From Rhineura floridana (lineage: Eukaryota > Chordata > Lepidosauria > Squamata > Rhineuridae): a stretch of 64,000 nt of DNA. This document shows positions 1 through 10,084 of the stretch, in pieces; position 1 is the first letter of the stretch, and the number at the start of each line of letters is the position of its first letter. The notes under the pieces are model-generated. The model saw only the letters and a program-made list of their open reading frames with translations, was not told the origin of the DNA and ran no database searches. The stretch lies in contig NC_084489.1 of the NCBI RefSeq assembly GCF_030035675.1, positions 71,391,365 to 71,455,364 on the forward strand, in the 5' to 3' direction. The position numbers and the translations under genes are program-made.

Positions 1-988
1 ATTCTGCACACTGCAGCTGCTTAGGTCTGTTTTGAACCATTGATGGCACATCAATGGCAAATGCAATTCAATATAAACAAGTGTAAAATTATGCATATTG
101 GAGCAAACAATCTTAATTTCACATATACGCTCATGGGGTCTGAACTGGCGGTGACCGACCAGGAGAGAGACCTCGGGGTTGTAGTGGACAGCACGATGAA
201 AATGTCGACCCAGTGTGCGGCAGCTGTGAAAAAGGCAAATTCCATGCTAGCAATAATTAGGAAAGGTATTGAAAATAAAACAGCCGATATCATAATGCCG
301 TTGTATAAATCTATGGTGCGGCCGCATTTGGAATACTGTGTACAGTTCTGATCGCCTCATCTCAAAAAGGATATTCTAGAGTTGGAAAAGGTTCAGAAGA
401 GGGCAACCAGAATGATCAAGGGGATGGAGCGACTCCCTTACGAGGAAAGGTTGCAGCATTGGGGGCTTTTTAGTTTAGAGAAAAGGCGGGTCAGAGGAGA
501 CATGATAGAAGTGTATAAAATTATGCATGGCATTGAGAAAGTGGATAGAGAAAAGTTCTTCTCCCTCTCTCATAATACTAGAACTCGTGGACATTCAAAG
601 AAGCTGAATGTTGGAAGATTCAGGACAGACAAAAGGAAGTACTTCTTTACTCAGCGCATAGTTAAACTATGGAATTTGCTCCCACAAGATGCAGTAATGG
701 CCACCAGCTTGGATGGCTTTAAAAGAAGATTAGACAAATTCATGGAGGACAGGGCTATCAATGGCTACTAGCCATGATGGCTGTGCTGTGCCACCCTAGT
801 CAGAGGCAGCATGCTTCTGAAAACCAGTTGCCGGAAGCCTCAGGAGGGGAGAGTGTTCTTGCACTCGGGTCCTGCTTGCGGGCTTCCCCCAGGCACCTGG
901 TTGGCCACTGTGAGAACAGGATGCTGGACTAGATGGGCCACTGGCCTGATCCAGCAGGCTCTTCTTATGTTCTTATGTTCTTATGTTC
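1..988 (+). mobile_element. CR1 LINE, 3' part (RT C-terminus, 3' UTR, octamer tail)
   Basis: The coding part runs in one frame from about 43 to the TAG at 769-771. It reads as the C-terminal region of CR1 ORF2, including CKIMHIG, TDQERDLGVVVDS, KRATRMIKGMERLPYEERL, RTDKRKYFFTQ and FKRRLDKFMEDR. One in-frame TGA at 349-351 stands where the family normally has Trp (context QFWSPHL), so the copy is dead by at least this nonsense change as well as by 5' truncation. The 3' UTR holds the familiar squamate CR1 end (GGACTAGATGGGCCACTGG) and closes with about three TTCTTATG units, the self-tail CR1 uses for target-primed reverse transcription. The element may begin left of the window, because the first 40 bases are not clearly CR1. 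A near-identical copy lies at 44346-44969. Confidence 0.9.
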
Positions 989-1248
989 ATTGTCAGACAA
1001 TTGTTGACATTCCCCCTCCCCCCAAAAAAGTTAAATTAACTAAAAGAATGAAAACATTCCTGATTATGATAGGTGATTGCAAAATAGCCAGTACAACAGA
1101 AAGCAAGTGGAACAGATCCAGCAAATGTGTAAAGGGAATGGCCAATGATCCTTGGTGTGAGAATTAAGGTTATTACAAGCAGGTCCCCATATTCATCTCT
1201 TAAATGTTGGAGGATGTGCAATTGTCCCACAATGGGTTATCAACAGTT

Positions 1249-1636
1249 CAGGGGATAGGGGGGAAATTCAATTCCGTTTGCATTTAAAGATAAACCTACC
1301 CTAATTTGTACTTTCTGAAACAATAAGTGGACCAAAACACAGTCATCCTTTGAAATTCTTACTTATCCAAATTTGGCAATGCAGATCTCCAGCCAAGTAA
1401 CTGAATACACAAATGCATTTATTGGGTAAAGTATGCATAAAAATGCATCTATTGGTGACAATAACCTACAAAAATGCATTATGTTAGGGGATATTGCTTT
1501 GCAAAAAATGCATACAAATATGCGTATATTAGGAGAAATTTGCACTAAAATGCTGATAAATTATCGTGACTTTTTTTTAAAAAAATCGTAATCACAAACT
1601 GATATGGAAATGTGGAGAACTCAACTGAAACCTAAC
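1249..1636. mobile_element. hAT-like non-autonomous element, family A, copy 1
   Basis: It starts CAGGGGATAGGGGGGAAATTC and shares its whole layout with the copies at 13862-14282, 24109-24531 and 37552-37911. The internal part is a loose tandem series of A-rich units, each carrying a variant of ATAAAAATGCAT or ACAAAAATGCA. The right end runs into a CA-rich simple repeat and the terminal inverted repeat is not seen there. Assignment to hAT rests on the 8-bp duplications at two other copies. Confidence 0.6.
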
Positions 1637-1967
1637 ACACACACACCCCAGAACACACACATATACAGCAGTCCAGAACAATGCTACGTTCAGGGCATTG
1701 TGGAAGATGCAAAATGGTGGCACTTGCTGCTGTTACTTGTAGTGGCAATCATCATCATCAACACCAACACCACCATCAGCATCCTTAGGGGAAAATAAAC
1801 TGTGCTACTATTCCCATTGCTAAGGAAGGGGAAGGACACTCTGTCCCCTTCAATTGGCCAAAGGAGCAAGAGTCACCAACGTTACCTGAGCAAAAACACT
1901 AGTAAAGAAAGGTCGGCCTGCCCAGAACTGGATATCAATGCTTATCGCTCAGCAGTTGCATAGGAAA
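1637..1967. other. Simple-sequence patches, otherwise nothing recognised
   Basis: Imperfect CA repeats near 1638-1665 and ATC/CAC trinucleotide runs near 1750-1785. I see no gene or named repeat in the rest. Confidence 0.5.
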
Positions 1968-2131
1968 GAACATAGGAAGCTGTCTTATACTGAGTCAGAC
2001 CACTGGTTACCTCAGTACTGTTTACACTGAGTGGCAGCGGCTCTCCGGGGTTTTGGGCTGGTGACTCTCCCAACCCCTACCTGGAGATGCCAGGGACTGA
2101 ACTTGGGGCCTCCTGCATGCAAAGCAGATAG
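1968..2131 (-). mobile_element. tRNA-derived SINE, 5' head missing
   Basis: On the minus strand this is the tRNA-derived SINE also found at 12762, 16552, 29090 and 45517. The tail here reads GAACATAGGAAGCTGTCTTA, followed inward by the CAGTGTAAACAGTAC-type body and the GCTTTGCATGCAGGAGGCC part next to the B box. The A-box end of the tRNA-like head is lost. Confidence 0.85.
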
Positions 2132-3221
2132 CAAGTTGACCTGGAACATGCAGTTTCTCCTTCAACAAATACATTCCATTTCAGACTAATCTTGCTTACC
2201 GTGCTGAAGACACAGTCAAAACAGTTCAAATAGCACTAACAATGGATTTGGGGATTTTTTTTCCCCATGAGTGGAAGAGGCATCTTTTAATATGCATCAC
2301 TTGTCAATGTAGTTAATGGGACACGGAAAGTGAAGAAATGCCATTCTGAAATCAAAAGTGCATTCCAGTCAATGTAGCTTTTCAACAGGATTTATAGATT
2401 TATAGATATGGGATCTACGCAAACTAGAGCCCTTCTCCAGTTCATTCTGACCTCAAAAAACTGATCTCTCTCCCTCAGCTCTCCTAGCATGTCTTGTCTT
2501 TTTAGTTTGCAAGCCTAACGCCTGGCACTCTCTCTCTCTTAATTGATATGAGCTGCTTTGGGGGACAATAATGGTCTGAAAATTAGCATACAAATAAAAT
2601 CAGAAGTCAATAAATGGCGAGCCCTATCCCCAAGAAACTGTTGGAGGATATCACCTGGAGAAATTTGGTGAAACTGTCTCCCACATTTTTTCTCCCGACA
2701 GAGAGGGTGAAGAATTTTGACATGCCGCTGGTGCACAGCAGCTGCAGAGTGCAGAGTGGGAGGCTGTGCACTGAGTCTAGCGTTCATGTATGGGTATGTG
2801 CTCATGTGCATTCATGTTCACTTACAATTTTACATGCATGCACAGCACACTTGAATCAAGAGGCAACCCACCATTTTTGAAAAAGATTTCATTTCTAGAG
2901 ACTGAGGAAGGGGATGAACCCTAAAGAACGACAACACACACAAATGCCATTTTAAAAAAAGCATGCCCAAGAAGCAATAACAGAGAGAGGTAATGGAAAA
3001 CAGGGGCTGCCCCTGGTAAATAGGGAACATTGGAGCCTATGAAATTCCAGCCAAGAAAAACAAGGAAAATGAGATGGCAAGTCATCTGTCTGTCTCCATT
3101 ACCTTACAGATTGCACATCATGCCTGTAAGGTAGGGAAAAGATAATGCAAAACAGACAACTGCTTTAGCAGAGCTTGAAATAACATTTGGAAAGCACACA
3201 ACCTAATTAATTGTATTAATT
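2132..3221. other. Mostly unassigned sequence
   Basis: The only hint of a repeat is a possible plus-strand LINE tail near 2545-2615 (GAGCTGCTTTGGGGGACAAT followed by ACAAATAAAAT). No convincing coding frame on either strand. Confidence 0.4.
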
Positions 3222-3342
3222 GAAGGATGGTTTTAGATTAATTGATGATTGTGGCTTTTTGATTTGTATATTGTATTTTATATTGTTGTACGTCGCCTAG
3301 AGTGTCCGTTAGTTCGGACAGATAGGCGACTAACAAATAAAA

Positions 3343-3390
<48 letters not shown>
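3222..3390 (+). mobile_element. L2 LINE 3' UTR with (ATT)n tail
   Basis: The block GTACGTCGCCTAGAGTGTCC through GATAGGCGACTAACAAATAAA matches the 3' end of the longer L2 copy at 32438-33945, and both close with an ATT trinucleotide run (here about 3345-3390). Only the 3' UTR is present, so this is a very short 5'-truncated copy of the same L2 subfamily. Confidence 0.75.
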
Positions 3391-3628
3391 AGAGATGGTT
3401 CAGAGGGGCTGGTGTCATCATGTTGCATCTTGAAACAAAACACTCTCAAAATTGGGCACATCATGCCTCATTCTTTATTCTTCTCTAAAACTGATCTCCT
3501 GAATGATTCAATGCAGCATCCCACAATAGTAGAACATCACACTTGTCAGATCCATGTTCTCTTCTAAATGCTTTTATATAAACTTTGCTGCATCTCTTCT
3601 GTAGTCTTATCTATTCTGGTAAGAAGCC

Positions 3629-3702
3629 CTGGTTTGGTTTGGTTTGGTTTGGTTTGTGTGTGTGTGTGTCTGTCTGTCTGACTGACTGACTGACTGACTG
3701 AC
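3629..3702. repeat. Compound microsatellite (GGTTT)n-(GT)n-(CTGT)n-(GACT)n
   Basis: Four simple repeats follow one another without a break: five GGTTT units, a GT run, a short CTGT run and about six GACT units. This order suggests stepwise slippage from one motif into the next. Confidence 0.95.
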
Positions 3703-4257
3703 TTTGTGGTCATTCAGTTTCTGGTAAAACAAGGAACATGTTAAATGTGCATAACTTTGGCCAGTAATGGGGCAGCATCTGCAAACTGACAAGGGGATTC
3801 AAACTCTGGATTCAAGGAGTCTGCCCTTCTAGTTCCATTTCAGATTGGGACCAGCCTCCTCTAAAGAAGCCCACCCTCCCTCCCTGCTTTGCTGTATTCA
3901 CCGAGACAAGGGTAGATGGTGCTCCCAGGGACCCAGGGCTTAGAAGCTGCCACAAGCATGTACAGCAGCAACCAAGTATATTGGGAGCCATGGGAATTAT
4001 ATTTACCATGGCTGCCAGGGTCCCTGCATGCTGTTGCATCTGAGGCCCTATTGTGACTGTTATCAGGTTCTCTCTTTGCTATGCCCCACCTCATAATATT
4101 AGGGAAGTGGAAGGGTACTTAATGAGACAGTGCCAGGAAGGGCCCCACAAAATAAATGAATGAAACCAATGGAGCCCAAAGGCCTCATTGATTTGGAATG
4201 CAGCCAAATGAAAACCAGGTTAGTTTCATACATCCAACAGGGCCCTATTCAGGCATT
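3703..4257. other. No recognised feature
   Basis: Unique-looking sequence. The short frames on the minus strand (3812-4094) have no features of a known protein. Confidence 0.4.
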
Positions 4258-4317
4258 CTAATGCCTCAATTGCGCATTTATTTATTAATTTATATCCCAC
4301 CCTTCCTCCCAATAGGA
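4258..4317 (-). mobile_element. BovB / Sauria-SINE type 3' tail
   Basis: Reading the minus strand, GGCTCCTATTGGGAGGAAGG followed by GTGGGATATAAATTAATAAA is the shared 3' end of BovB LINEs and Sauria SINEs. Only the tail remains, so LINE and SINE origin cannot be told apart. It abuts the left edge of the palindromic MITE that follows. Confidence 0.7.
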
Positions 4318-4493
4318 GCCCATGACATTTAAAGCACTGTCACACTAATTTAACGGTCATGGCTTCCCCCAAAGAAGGGACGGTAGCTTGTTAAGGGTGC
4401 CCAGAGTTCCCTGGGAAGAGGGGCTGATTGTTAAAACCCACTCTGAGAATTGTAGCTCTGTGAGGGAATAGGTGTCTCCTAACAAGTCTCAGC

Positions 4494-4612
4494 CTACGGT
4501 CATACTACCCTAAACATGCCCAATCTCGAATACCCAAATACCAGGTGTCATAGGCTTACAGGAAGGCAATGGTAAACCACATCTGAATACCTCTTACCAT
4601 GAAAATCCTATG
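4494..4612 (+). mobile_element. 5S rRNA-derived SINE, 5' part (interrupted copy)
   Basis: The head reads CTACGGTCATACTACCCTAA and continues ACATGCCCAATCTCGAA, which is the start of 5S rRNA (CTACGGCCATACCACCCTGA). The middle of the 5S part is deleted. The text then resumes with the end of the 5S part, ACCAGGTGTCATAGGCTTAC, and the SINE body AGGAAGGCAATGGTAAACC. The copy continues at 5112-5187 beyond an inserted LINE. A perfect 13-bp target duplication, AACAAGTCTCAGC, lies at 4481-4493 and 5188-5200, which fixes both outer ends. It is a retroposed repeat and not a functional 5S gene. Confidence 0.9.
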
Positions 4613-5111
4613 TTGTTGTTGTTATGTGCCTTCAAGTCGATTATGACTTATGGTGACCCTATGAATCAGCCACCTCCAATAGCATCTGTCATGAACCATC
4701 TTGTTCAGATCTTGTAAGTTCAGGTCTGTGGCTTCCTTTATGGAATCAATCCATCTCTTGTTTGGTCTTCCTCTTTTTCTACTCCCTTCTGTTTTCCCCA
4801 GCATTAATGTCTTTTCTAGTGAATCATGTCTTCTCATTATGTGTCCAAAGTATGAAAACCTCAGTTTCATCATTTTAGCTTCTAGTGATAGTTCTGATTT
4901 AATTTGTTCTGACACCCAATTATTTGTCTTTTTCGCAGTCCATGGTATGCGCAAAACTCTCCTCCAACACCACATTTCAAATGAGTTGATTTTTCTCTTG
5001 CCTGCTTTTTTCACTGTCCAACTTTCACATCCATACATAGAGATCGGGAATACCATGGTCTGAATGATCCTGACTTCAGTGTTCTGTGATACATCTTTGC
5101 ATTTGAGAAAA
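4613..5111 (-). mobile_element. RTE-clade (BovB-like) LINE, 3' end, nested in the 5S-SINE
   Basis: The minus strand carries about 160 uninterrupted codons ending at 4622-4624. The product reads as the extreme C-terminus of an RTE/BovB ORF2: RIIQTMVFPISMYGCESWTV, KRKINSFEMWCWRRVLRIPW, SYFGHIMRRHDSLEKTLMLG and GSRKRGRPNKRW. This is the post-RT region of the LINE protein, and the RT core itself is missing through 5' truncation. The absence of stops in a dead-on-arrival fragment suggests a fairly young insertion. The 3' end (near 4613) terminates in AAC trinucleotides (GTT on the plus strand). The insertion point is inside the CCCTATGAATATATCC part of the SINE, where TATG flanks both sides. Confidence 0.85.
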
Positions 5112-5187
5112 CTGTATGAATATATCAAAAAAATATTCATAGGGTCACCATAAGTCATAATTGACTCAAAGGCATATAACAAGAAAC
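5112..5187 (+). mobile_element. 5S rRNA-derived SINE, 3' part (interrupted copy)
   Basis: This continues the SINE begun at 4494: TATGAATATATC, ATTCATAGGGTCACCATAAG and TCATAATTGAC, ending in a short AAC/AAG run. The last 40 or so bases match the 3' end of the neighbouring RTE LINE, which is how such SINEs borrow LINE enzymes. The right target duplication follows directly at 5188-5200. Confidence 0.88.
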
Positions 5188-5380
5188 AACAAGTCTCAGC
5201 ATCCTTCAACAAACTACAGATCTCAGGATTGTTTGGGGGAACCAGGACTGTTAAAAGGGCTATCACAGTGCTTTAAATGTATGGTGCAGATGTGGCCTAA
5301 GTTTTAATTGGACCTCTTCCATATTGGACACATGTGGAAGGCAGGGATTTGTCCCTCTCTACTCAGAACAAGATTATGGT

Positions 5381-5490
5381 TTCTATTCAACTAACTTTTA
5401 CTCAGAGATAGACCCATTGAAATTGACTTCATGCCTAACTGAGGTCAATTTATTTCACTGGAGCTCCTCTGAGTCCAAGTTAGCTGAATT
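5381..5490. mobile_element. Small palindromic repeat, family P
   Basis: A roughly 110-bp imperfect inverted repeat built round AGATAGACCCATTGAAATTG and its counterpart TCAATTTATTTCACTGGAG. Related copies are at 8336, 10572, 39220 and 63011, and they all carry the CAGAGTAGACCCATTGAAAT-type arm. Probably a MITE. Confidence 0.55.
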
Positions 5491-6785
5491 GCATTTATGG
5501 AATTACATTCCATATTGCATTTATGGAAACTGGAATTTTTCATACTTCACACAAAAAAATATGACTGAGCCTACAGTTTGAAGACATTTGTCAATTTTCT
5601 CTGGGTGTGTTGCATTTTTGAGCTTCCTATGAGTAATGGTGGAATTGCTTTAACCACACATCCTAAATAAAGGCTTGTGAGAAAGCCCAGTTGAGCTATT
5701 CTGAGTTATTCCACCCTCCCTTGTCTTGCAGAGCTGGAGAATAACGTTGTGCTCAAAGCAAAGTGTGGCGCAAGAAGGCTGCTGCACTGCAACAATTATC
5801 CACCAAGACTGTCATGCATTTCAACATGTCCCTCATTCTGCTGGCTTGCTTCACTCCTTGTTTTGAAATACTGTGGATTTAAGGGAAGAGGGAGAAGAAG
5901 GGACAAAGACCATAGAAGAAGAGCATTCTGTACAATGTTGCCTTTGCAATCTGTAGAAAGATCACCAAGTCCGGTTTGTATCAGGTAGATACCTATATCA
6001 GGTAGGAGGTTGCATAGCTGAAGTGAATATGCAAAATTTGTGCCAATATTTAATGTTATTCAGTCATTACAGGCTCAGAGCCATTTTGCAACTTGCACTC
6101 AAAACACAGACCAGCCCTGCAATTTATTGCTGTTGTGAGAGCTCCAGTTTGCAAGTGTAGCTCTGTACTGGAGTGTTAGGCCAGACTTGTAAATTGCCAC
6201 TTGCCAGGTCACCTTTGGTAGTAAAAAATGCCTATAAATAACCAGGCAGGGAAGCTTTTCCTGATGTTTACAGAACTGGTTTTCTTTTTTCTTTGAGACA
6301 GTTACTGTGCCACAAATGACTAACATCAGAATGTAAGTGCAGGCATTGGCAGAATAGTAATTTTTGTGGACATGTTGCAAGACAGTGCTAAAAAGATATT
6401 ATCAGGTGCTAAAAGACCCACTTGCTTATCCAGAGGACTGCCACAGTGGACTTGCAAAGAGAGTGAGCCCCCAATTCAAACCAGGAAACTCCCAATTCGA
6501 AGCTTGCCTTTGTGGCCTTTCTCAAGACATGCTTTTTTAACTTCCTCCCATATGTAATATGATATTATACATATGGTACTATCATATAGCATTGCTGCTG
6601 CTGCAATTCTGTTTGGGATTATAGTGAGTTAATGTGTTCAGATGTGTTTCCTCTGAGCATTCAAAGGTGTTCCATTGCTTTTGGACGTTATTCAGAAATT
6701 GCATTTTTGTCTAAGAATTCTTTAGTTAAGGAATGACCATAAGGAATACTTCCACTGGAGGGATGTGCCAAAAGGTCATTTCCAG
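5491..6785. other. Mostly unassigned sequence
   Basis: No named repeat and no convincing gene. A short AT palindrome (CATATGTAATATGATATTAT region) lies near 6549-6576. Confidence 0.4.
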
Positions 6786-6901
6786 CAGAGCTTGGAAAAG
6801 TTACTTTTTTGAACTACAACTCCCATCAGCCCCAGCCAGCATGGCCACTGGATTGGGCTGATGGGAGTTGTAGTTCAAAAAAGTAACTTTGCCAAGCTCT
6901 G
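6786..6901. mobile_element. hAT MITE, 116 bp, with exact 8-bp target duplication
   Basis: The ends are CAGAGCTTGG and CCAAGCTCTG, a perfect 10-bp inverted repeat. The arms stay paired well into the element: AACTACAACTCCCATCAGCC on the left against GGCTGATGGGAGTTGTAGTT on the right. The 8-bp target duplication ATTTCCAG is perfect at 6778-6785 and 6902-6909, the hallmark of the hAT superfamily. There is no coding capacity, so it must have been moved by a transposase in trans. The high arm identity suggests a younger age than its relatives at 9544, 17706, 26595 and 43037. Confidence 0.93.
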
Positions 6902-6909
6902 ATTTCCAG

Positions 6910-8106
6910 TTAATTCTAGAGATAACACATGGGTACAAGGTGGTGTTGTCAAAGATATGAAGGACCATAGCTATTTAGGTCTCAACCCATCACCTTCAAT
7001 TGTGCTTCCAGTGCTCTAGGAAGGGAGTACAATTGTTAAAGCTCTGCTAGGCTGCACTTCTAGTGCCCATCACTATAGGCAGAAGGGTTGTCAAACCTTA
7101 TTCTGAGCCCATCTCCTGGCATTTGTCAAGGGACGTCCCAAAGAGAATGCATTGCAGTAGTCAAGCCTCCAGGATTTGAAAGCACAGATAATTATTGGAA
7201 GGTGGAAATACCAACTTTTGAAATCAAAAGTTCTGATACCTGGGTGAACCAAGGGGCAGAGTCAAACGGTGGAGTCCAAAGTAGCTTCTGGGAGGATGAG
7301 CCAAGGAGAGAAGTCCAGCATTTTTGGGTAAGTCGTGGATGGAGTCCTGTAATGTTTGGTGGATGCAAAGAAAGAACCCAGAGCGAAAGCTGTCATCACC
7401 TATAATGTACAGCTAAAAATGGCTGAGGGGATGGGAAGAAAAGCAGCCTTGCCCATTGCTCTTCTAGAAACTGGCCAGGCCTTTATTTTCCAGGTTAATT
7501 GGCAACCCTGTTGCTAGTTCTGGAGTTCAACGAAAGGGTCACCACCTTCTTATCAGATGGAACTTTGTGGAAGGTCCTTCAAGCAATCCCACCGACATAG
7601 CATCATATTCATGTGTGTGCTTGCAGCTGAAAATGCTTTTGATCACATTGCACAATTCTTTACAGTCCACCTTGTAAAAATGGTTACTGTTGTTTACTCT
7701 CCTCCAACCACCCCTCACCACCCCTGGTTCCATGAGAATTGTTTTATTAGGCACGCACTGTACTTAACTTGTATTGTGCTTGTCAAAGCTTGTTGAAAGC
7801 AAAGCATCTTTGATATCTCAACCGATTTATACTTCCGGTGCCTTATCTTTTCTTTTAATTGCATGTGCATTTTCTGATCTGGTGTAGTGTTGAAATTGCA
7901 TGATAAAACTCAGAAGGAAAGTGCAACCTAAGATCTTTTGATCAATATCACAAACAATGCTGTCTGGCTTTTTTAAAAGAAAAAGAAAAAGAAAAACAGC
8001 AGGAACCCTTTATGTTCTTTATTGTTATTATTTATTTGATAGGGCATCGTAGTCATTCAGTCAAACAGAAATGGGGAAGAGCTGAAAACCTTTTATATGA
8101 CCAGGT

Positions 8107-8108
<2 letters not shown>
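6910..8108. other. No recognised feature
   Basis: Unique-looking sequence. The 105-codon frame at 7088-7405 has no recognisable domain. Confidence 0.4.

Positions 8109-8183
<75 letters not shown>
8109..8183. repeat. (CT)n-(GT)n microsatellite
   Basis: About 35 bases of CT followed directly by about 40 bases of GT. Confidence 0.98.
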
Positions 8184-8185
<2 letters not shown>

Positions 8186-8335
8186 GAGCTATGGGAGTGA
8201 TGTGATTCTTAAAGTTCACTGGAACAGGAGAGGGAGCTCTCATTGCAGCAGCCAAGAAGGAGAGGCAACTATAGAAATTGCCATTCTCCCAAACTAAGGG
8301 AAGGTCAGGATGAAGACAAGTTCAAAGATACGGGT

Positions 8336-8445
8336 AGTATTCAGTGCTAGCCATACTCAGAGTTGACCCACTGAATTTCATAGTTATGACTAACTTAGGT
8401 TAATTAATTTCAATGGGTCTACTCTGGGTAAGACAACCCTCTCTT
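8336..8445. mobile_element. Small palindromic repeat, family P
   Basis: Left arm TACTCAGAGTTGACCCACTG, right arm TCAATGGGTCTACTCTGGGT, with the GACTAACTTAGGTTAATTAA linker typical of the family. See also 39220-39334 for the clearest copy. Confidence 0.7.
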
Positions 8446-8754
8446 TCAGCTCTTGCAGTTTTCACCAGATGAAAACAGGATACCCCTGTATATTTATCAC
8501 AATCCTAAGGGTACCACATCAGTAATCAATGTCTGATCCGCATTCTACCCTCCACTTACTATGTGTTGTTTAAGTTTTTACCTGCCTATTGTTCATATTC
8601 TTTGTACTGGCTTCCAGAGCAGGTGTATTTGGTCAACTGGCCATCTCAGAACTATTCATCAGGATGTTTAGTCTCTCTGTGGATCTAGTTGTGCTTACGG
8701 TAGGATATTTATTATTAGGGGACTTTAAGCCAAAAAGCGGTATATAAATAAACC
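8446..8754. other. No recognised feature
   Basis: Unique-looking. The end (8697-8754) resembles an old L2-type tail (AAAGCGGTATATAAATAAAC) but is too short to assign firmly. Confidence 0.35.
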
Positions 8755-8762
8755 ATAACACA

Positions 8763-8779
8763 TTTATTATTATTATTAT

Positions 8780-8824
<45 letters not shown>

Positions 8825-8882
8825 TAGTAGTGTTATTGTTATTATTGTTGTTGTTATTGTTATTTATAACAATAATAAATTG
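8763..8882. repeat. ATT / TAG / GTT trinucleotide tract
   Basis: Runs of ATT, then about 16 TAG units with one interruption, then mixed TTA/TTG units. Confidence 0.95.
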
Positions 8883-8889
8883 TTTTTTT

Positions 8890-9030
8890 TAAAAAATTAA
8901 ATTGTGTGTTTGATTTTTTTTGTGTTTTAAAATTTGTATATTTGTTTTTAATTGCTGTAAACCGCTCAGAGAGCTTCGGCTATGGGGCGGTATATAAATG
9001 TAATAAATAAATGAATAAACACCACAGTTA
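8890..9030 (+). mobile_element. L2 LINE 3' tail (AATAAA-tailed subfamily)
   Basis: CTGTAAACCGCTCAGAGAGC, then GGGGCGGTATATAAATG and AATAAATAAAT form the 3' end of the L2 subfamily that also ends the copy at 15013-15586 (there CACCGCCCAGAGAGCTATTC). Only the 3' UTR is left. Confidence 0.7.
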
Positions 9031-9543
9031 ACAAATCCTCCAGGAATTAATCTCCTTTTAAGGAAGGCTTTTTTAAAGATGAAACTGACCAGTTTTGCTT
9101 TGCTGTGGATAAACTTTTAAGCACTACCTTTGCTTTAAGGTGAAATGGACCAGCATGCCTTTGTTTTGCTATCAATTAACTGGCAATTCTATGCCTTTGC
9201 TTTGCTATGGCAAAACTGACAAGTCTGTGTGTTTGATCTGCATTGAAGAGATCTCTTTCTTTCTCCTAGGGCTGGGGAGGGAAGGATCCAATTTGATTTA
9301 GAGGGCGAGATGGAGGGAGATGGAGTGGGTGATGCATAGGCACCCTTTAAAGCCCCTGTTGAAGCTGCCCCCACCATCTGTGAGAGGGTGTAGGATCCTT
9401 ATTCTTTCCATGTTATTCCTACCTTGGGTACCAAAGTTTCTGTTAAAGAAGGAATGTCCAAGAACGCATCTACTTTGTTAACTGAGGCATTGTTGTTGTT
9501 GTTTAGTCCTAAGATCTCCAAAGCAGTGAACAACATATTAAAA
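9031..9543. other. No recognised feature
   Basis: A few short internal echoes of CCTTTGCTTTGCTATGG (9060-9215) suggest a decayed local tandem repeat. Nothing else is seen. Confidence 0.35.
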
Positions 9544-10073
9544 CAGAGATAGCTAACATGATGCCTTTCAGATGTTGTTGAACTACAATTTAGGGTTGTG
9601 CACCAGCTCTGGACAAATTCTGTATCCCAAACTGAATTGGGCCAATTTAGATCAACTAAGGATTCAACCAGAAGAGGCTGAGGCAGCCGCAGATCTCCTC
9701 AACTCAGATCATGGTCTGGGGAAGTCAAAAAGGGCTGCTGGTATGGCAGTGAGGAAAGGGCGGGAGGAGAAGAAGCATGCTGGCAACCCATGTGTGTCTC
9801 CTCCCCCACCCCCAGACTGCATGTTTAATTAGGTTTTAAATCCTAATTAAACACTGAACAAGGCCCTAACATGGGTTCGAGGCCTGCATCCGGGTCATGT
9901 CTGTCCCACATTGAGGATGCTTCAGAGTGCCAGATCAGGTTCCAAATCAGATCGGGGGAGCTATGTGCGGCCCTGCTACAACCCCCCCCCTCCAACTATT
10001 GGACATGCTGGCTGGGGCTAAAGAGAGTCAGACTCCAGTGACATTGTGGGAGGTACCACATTGGATACCACTG
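9544..10073. mobile_element. Old hAT MITE (family C) split by a younger hAT element
   Basis: The left piece (9544-9590) starts CAGAGATAGCTAACATGATG and the right piece (9976-10073) ends GGTACCACATTGGATACCACTG-like, its inverted counterpart. Both match the intact relative at 17706-17840. The flanks TATTAAAA and TACTGAAG agree at 5 of 8 positions, as expected of an aged duplication. The interior from 9591 to 9975 is a separate insertion. Confidence 0.6.
9591..9975. mobile_element. hAT-like element nested in the family C MITE
   Basis: The ends read TAGGGTTGTGCACCAGCTC and, on the other strand from the right, CAGGGCCGCACATAGCTC, a good inverted pair. The flanks CTACAATT (9583-9590) and CTACAACC (9976-9983) agree at 6 of 8 positions and lie in the GACTACAACTCCC part of the host MITE. 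A 86-codon open frame inside shows no transposase motif. Confidence 0.65.
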
Positions 10074-10084
10074 TACTGAAGGAA

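Larger units (their letters stand above)
4325..5298. mobile_element. Palindromic MITE (family Q) split by a nested insertion
   Basis: The left arm (4325-4480) and right arm (5201-5298) are reverse complements in layout: CATTTAAAGCACTGTCACAC at the left answers ATCACAGTGCTTTAAATGTA at the right, and both carry the CTTCCCCCAAAGAA / GGGGGAACCAGGA pair. Copies at 11601-11792 and 36869-37120 show the uninterrupted form. The interior from 4494 to 5187 is a 5S-derived SINE that itself contains an RTE LINE. No transposase is present. I infer a DNA-transposon MITE, and the superfamily is uncertain because no target duplication was found at its outer ends. Confidence 0.7.

Noticed and set aside
3629-3702. 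A CRISPR-like or satellite array
   Set aside because: The units are 2-5 bases without spacers. It is a microsatellite, and the genome is vertebrate.
4622-5266. A complete 214-aa host protein on the minus strand
   Set aside because: Only about 160 codons belong to an RTE LINE C-terminus. The N-terminal part of the frame runs by chance through SINE and MITE sequence.
8012-8255. Frames with long Ser-Leu, Val-Cys or Arg-Glu runs
   Set aside because: They translate a CT/GT microsatellite. The same holds for the frame at 25524-25730.
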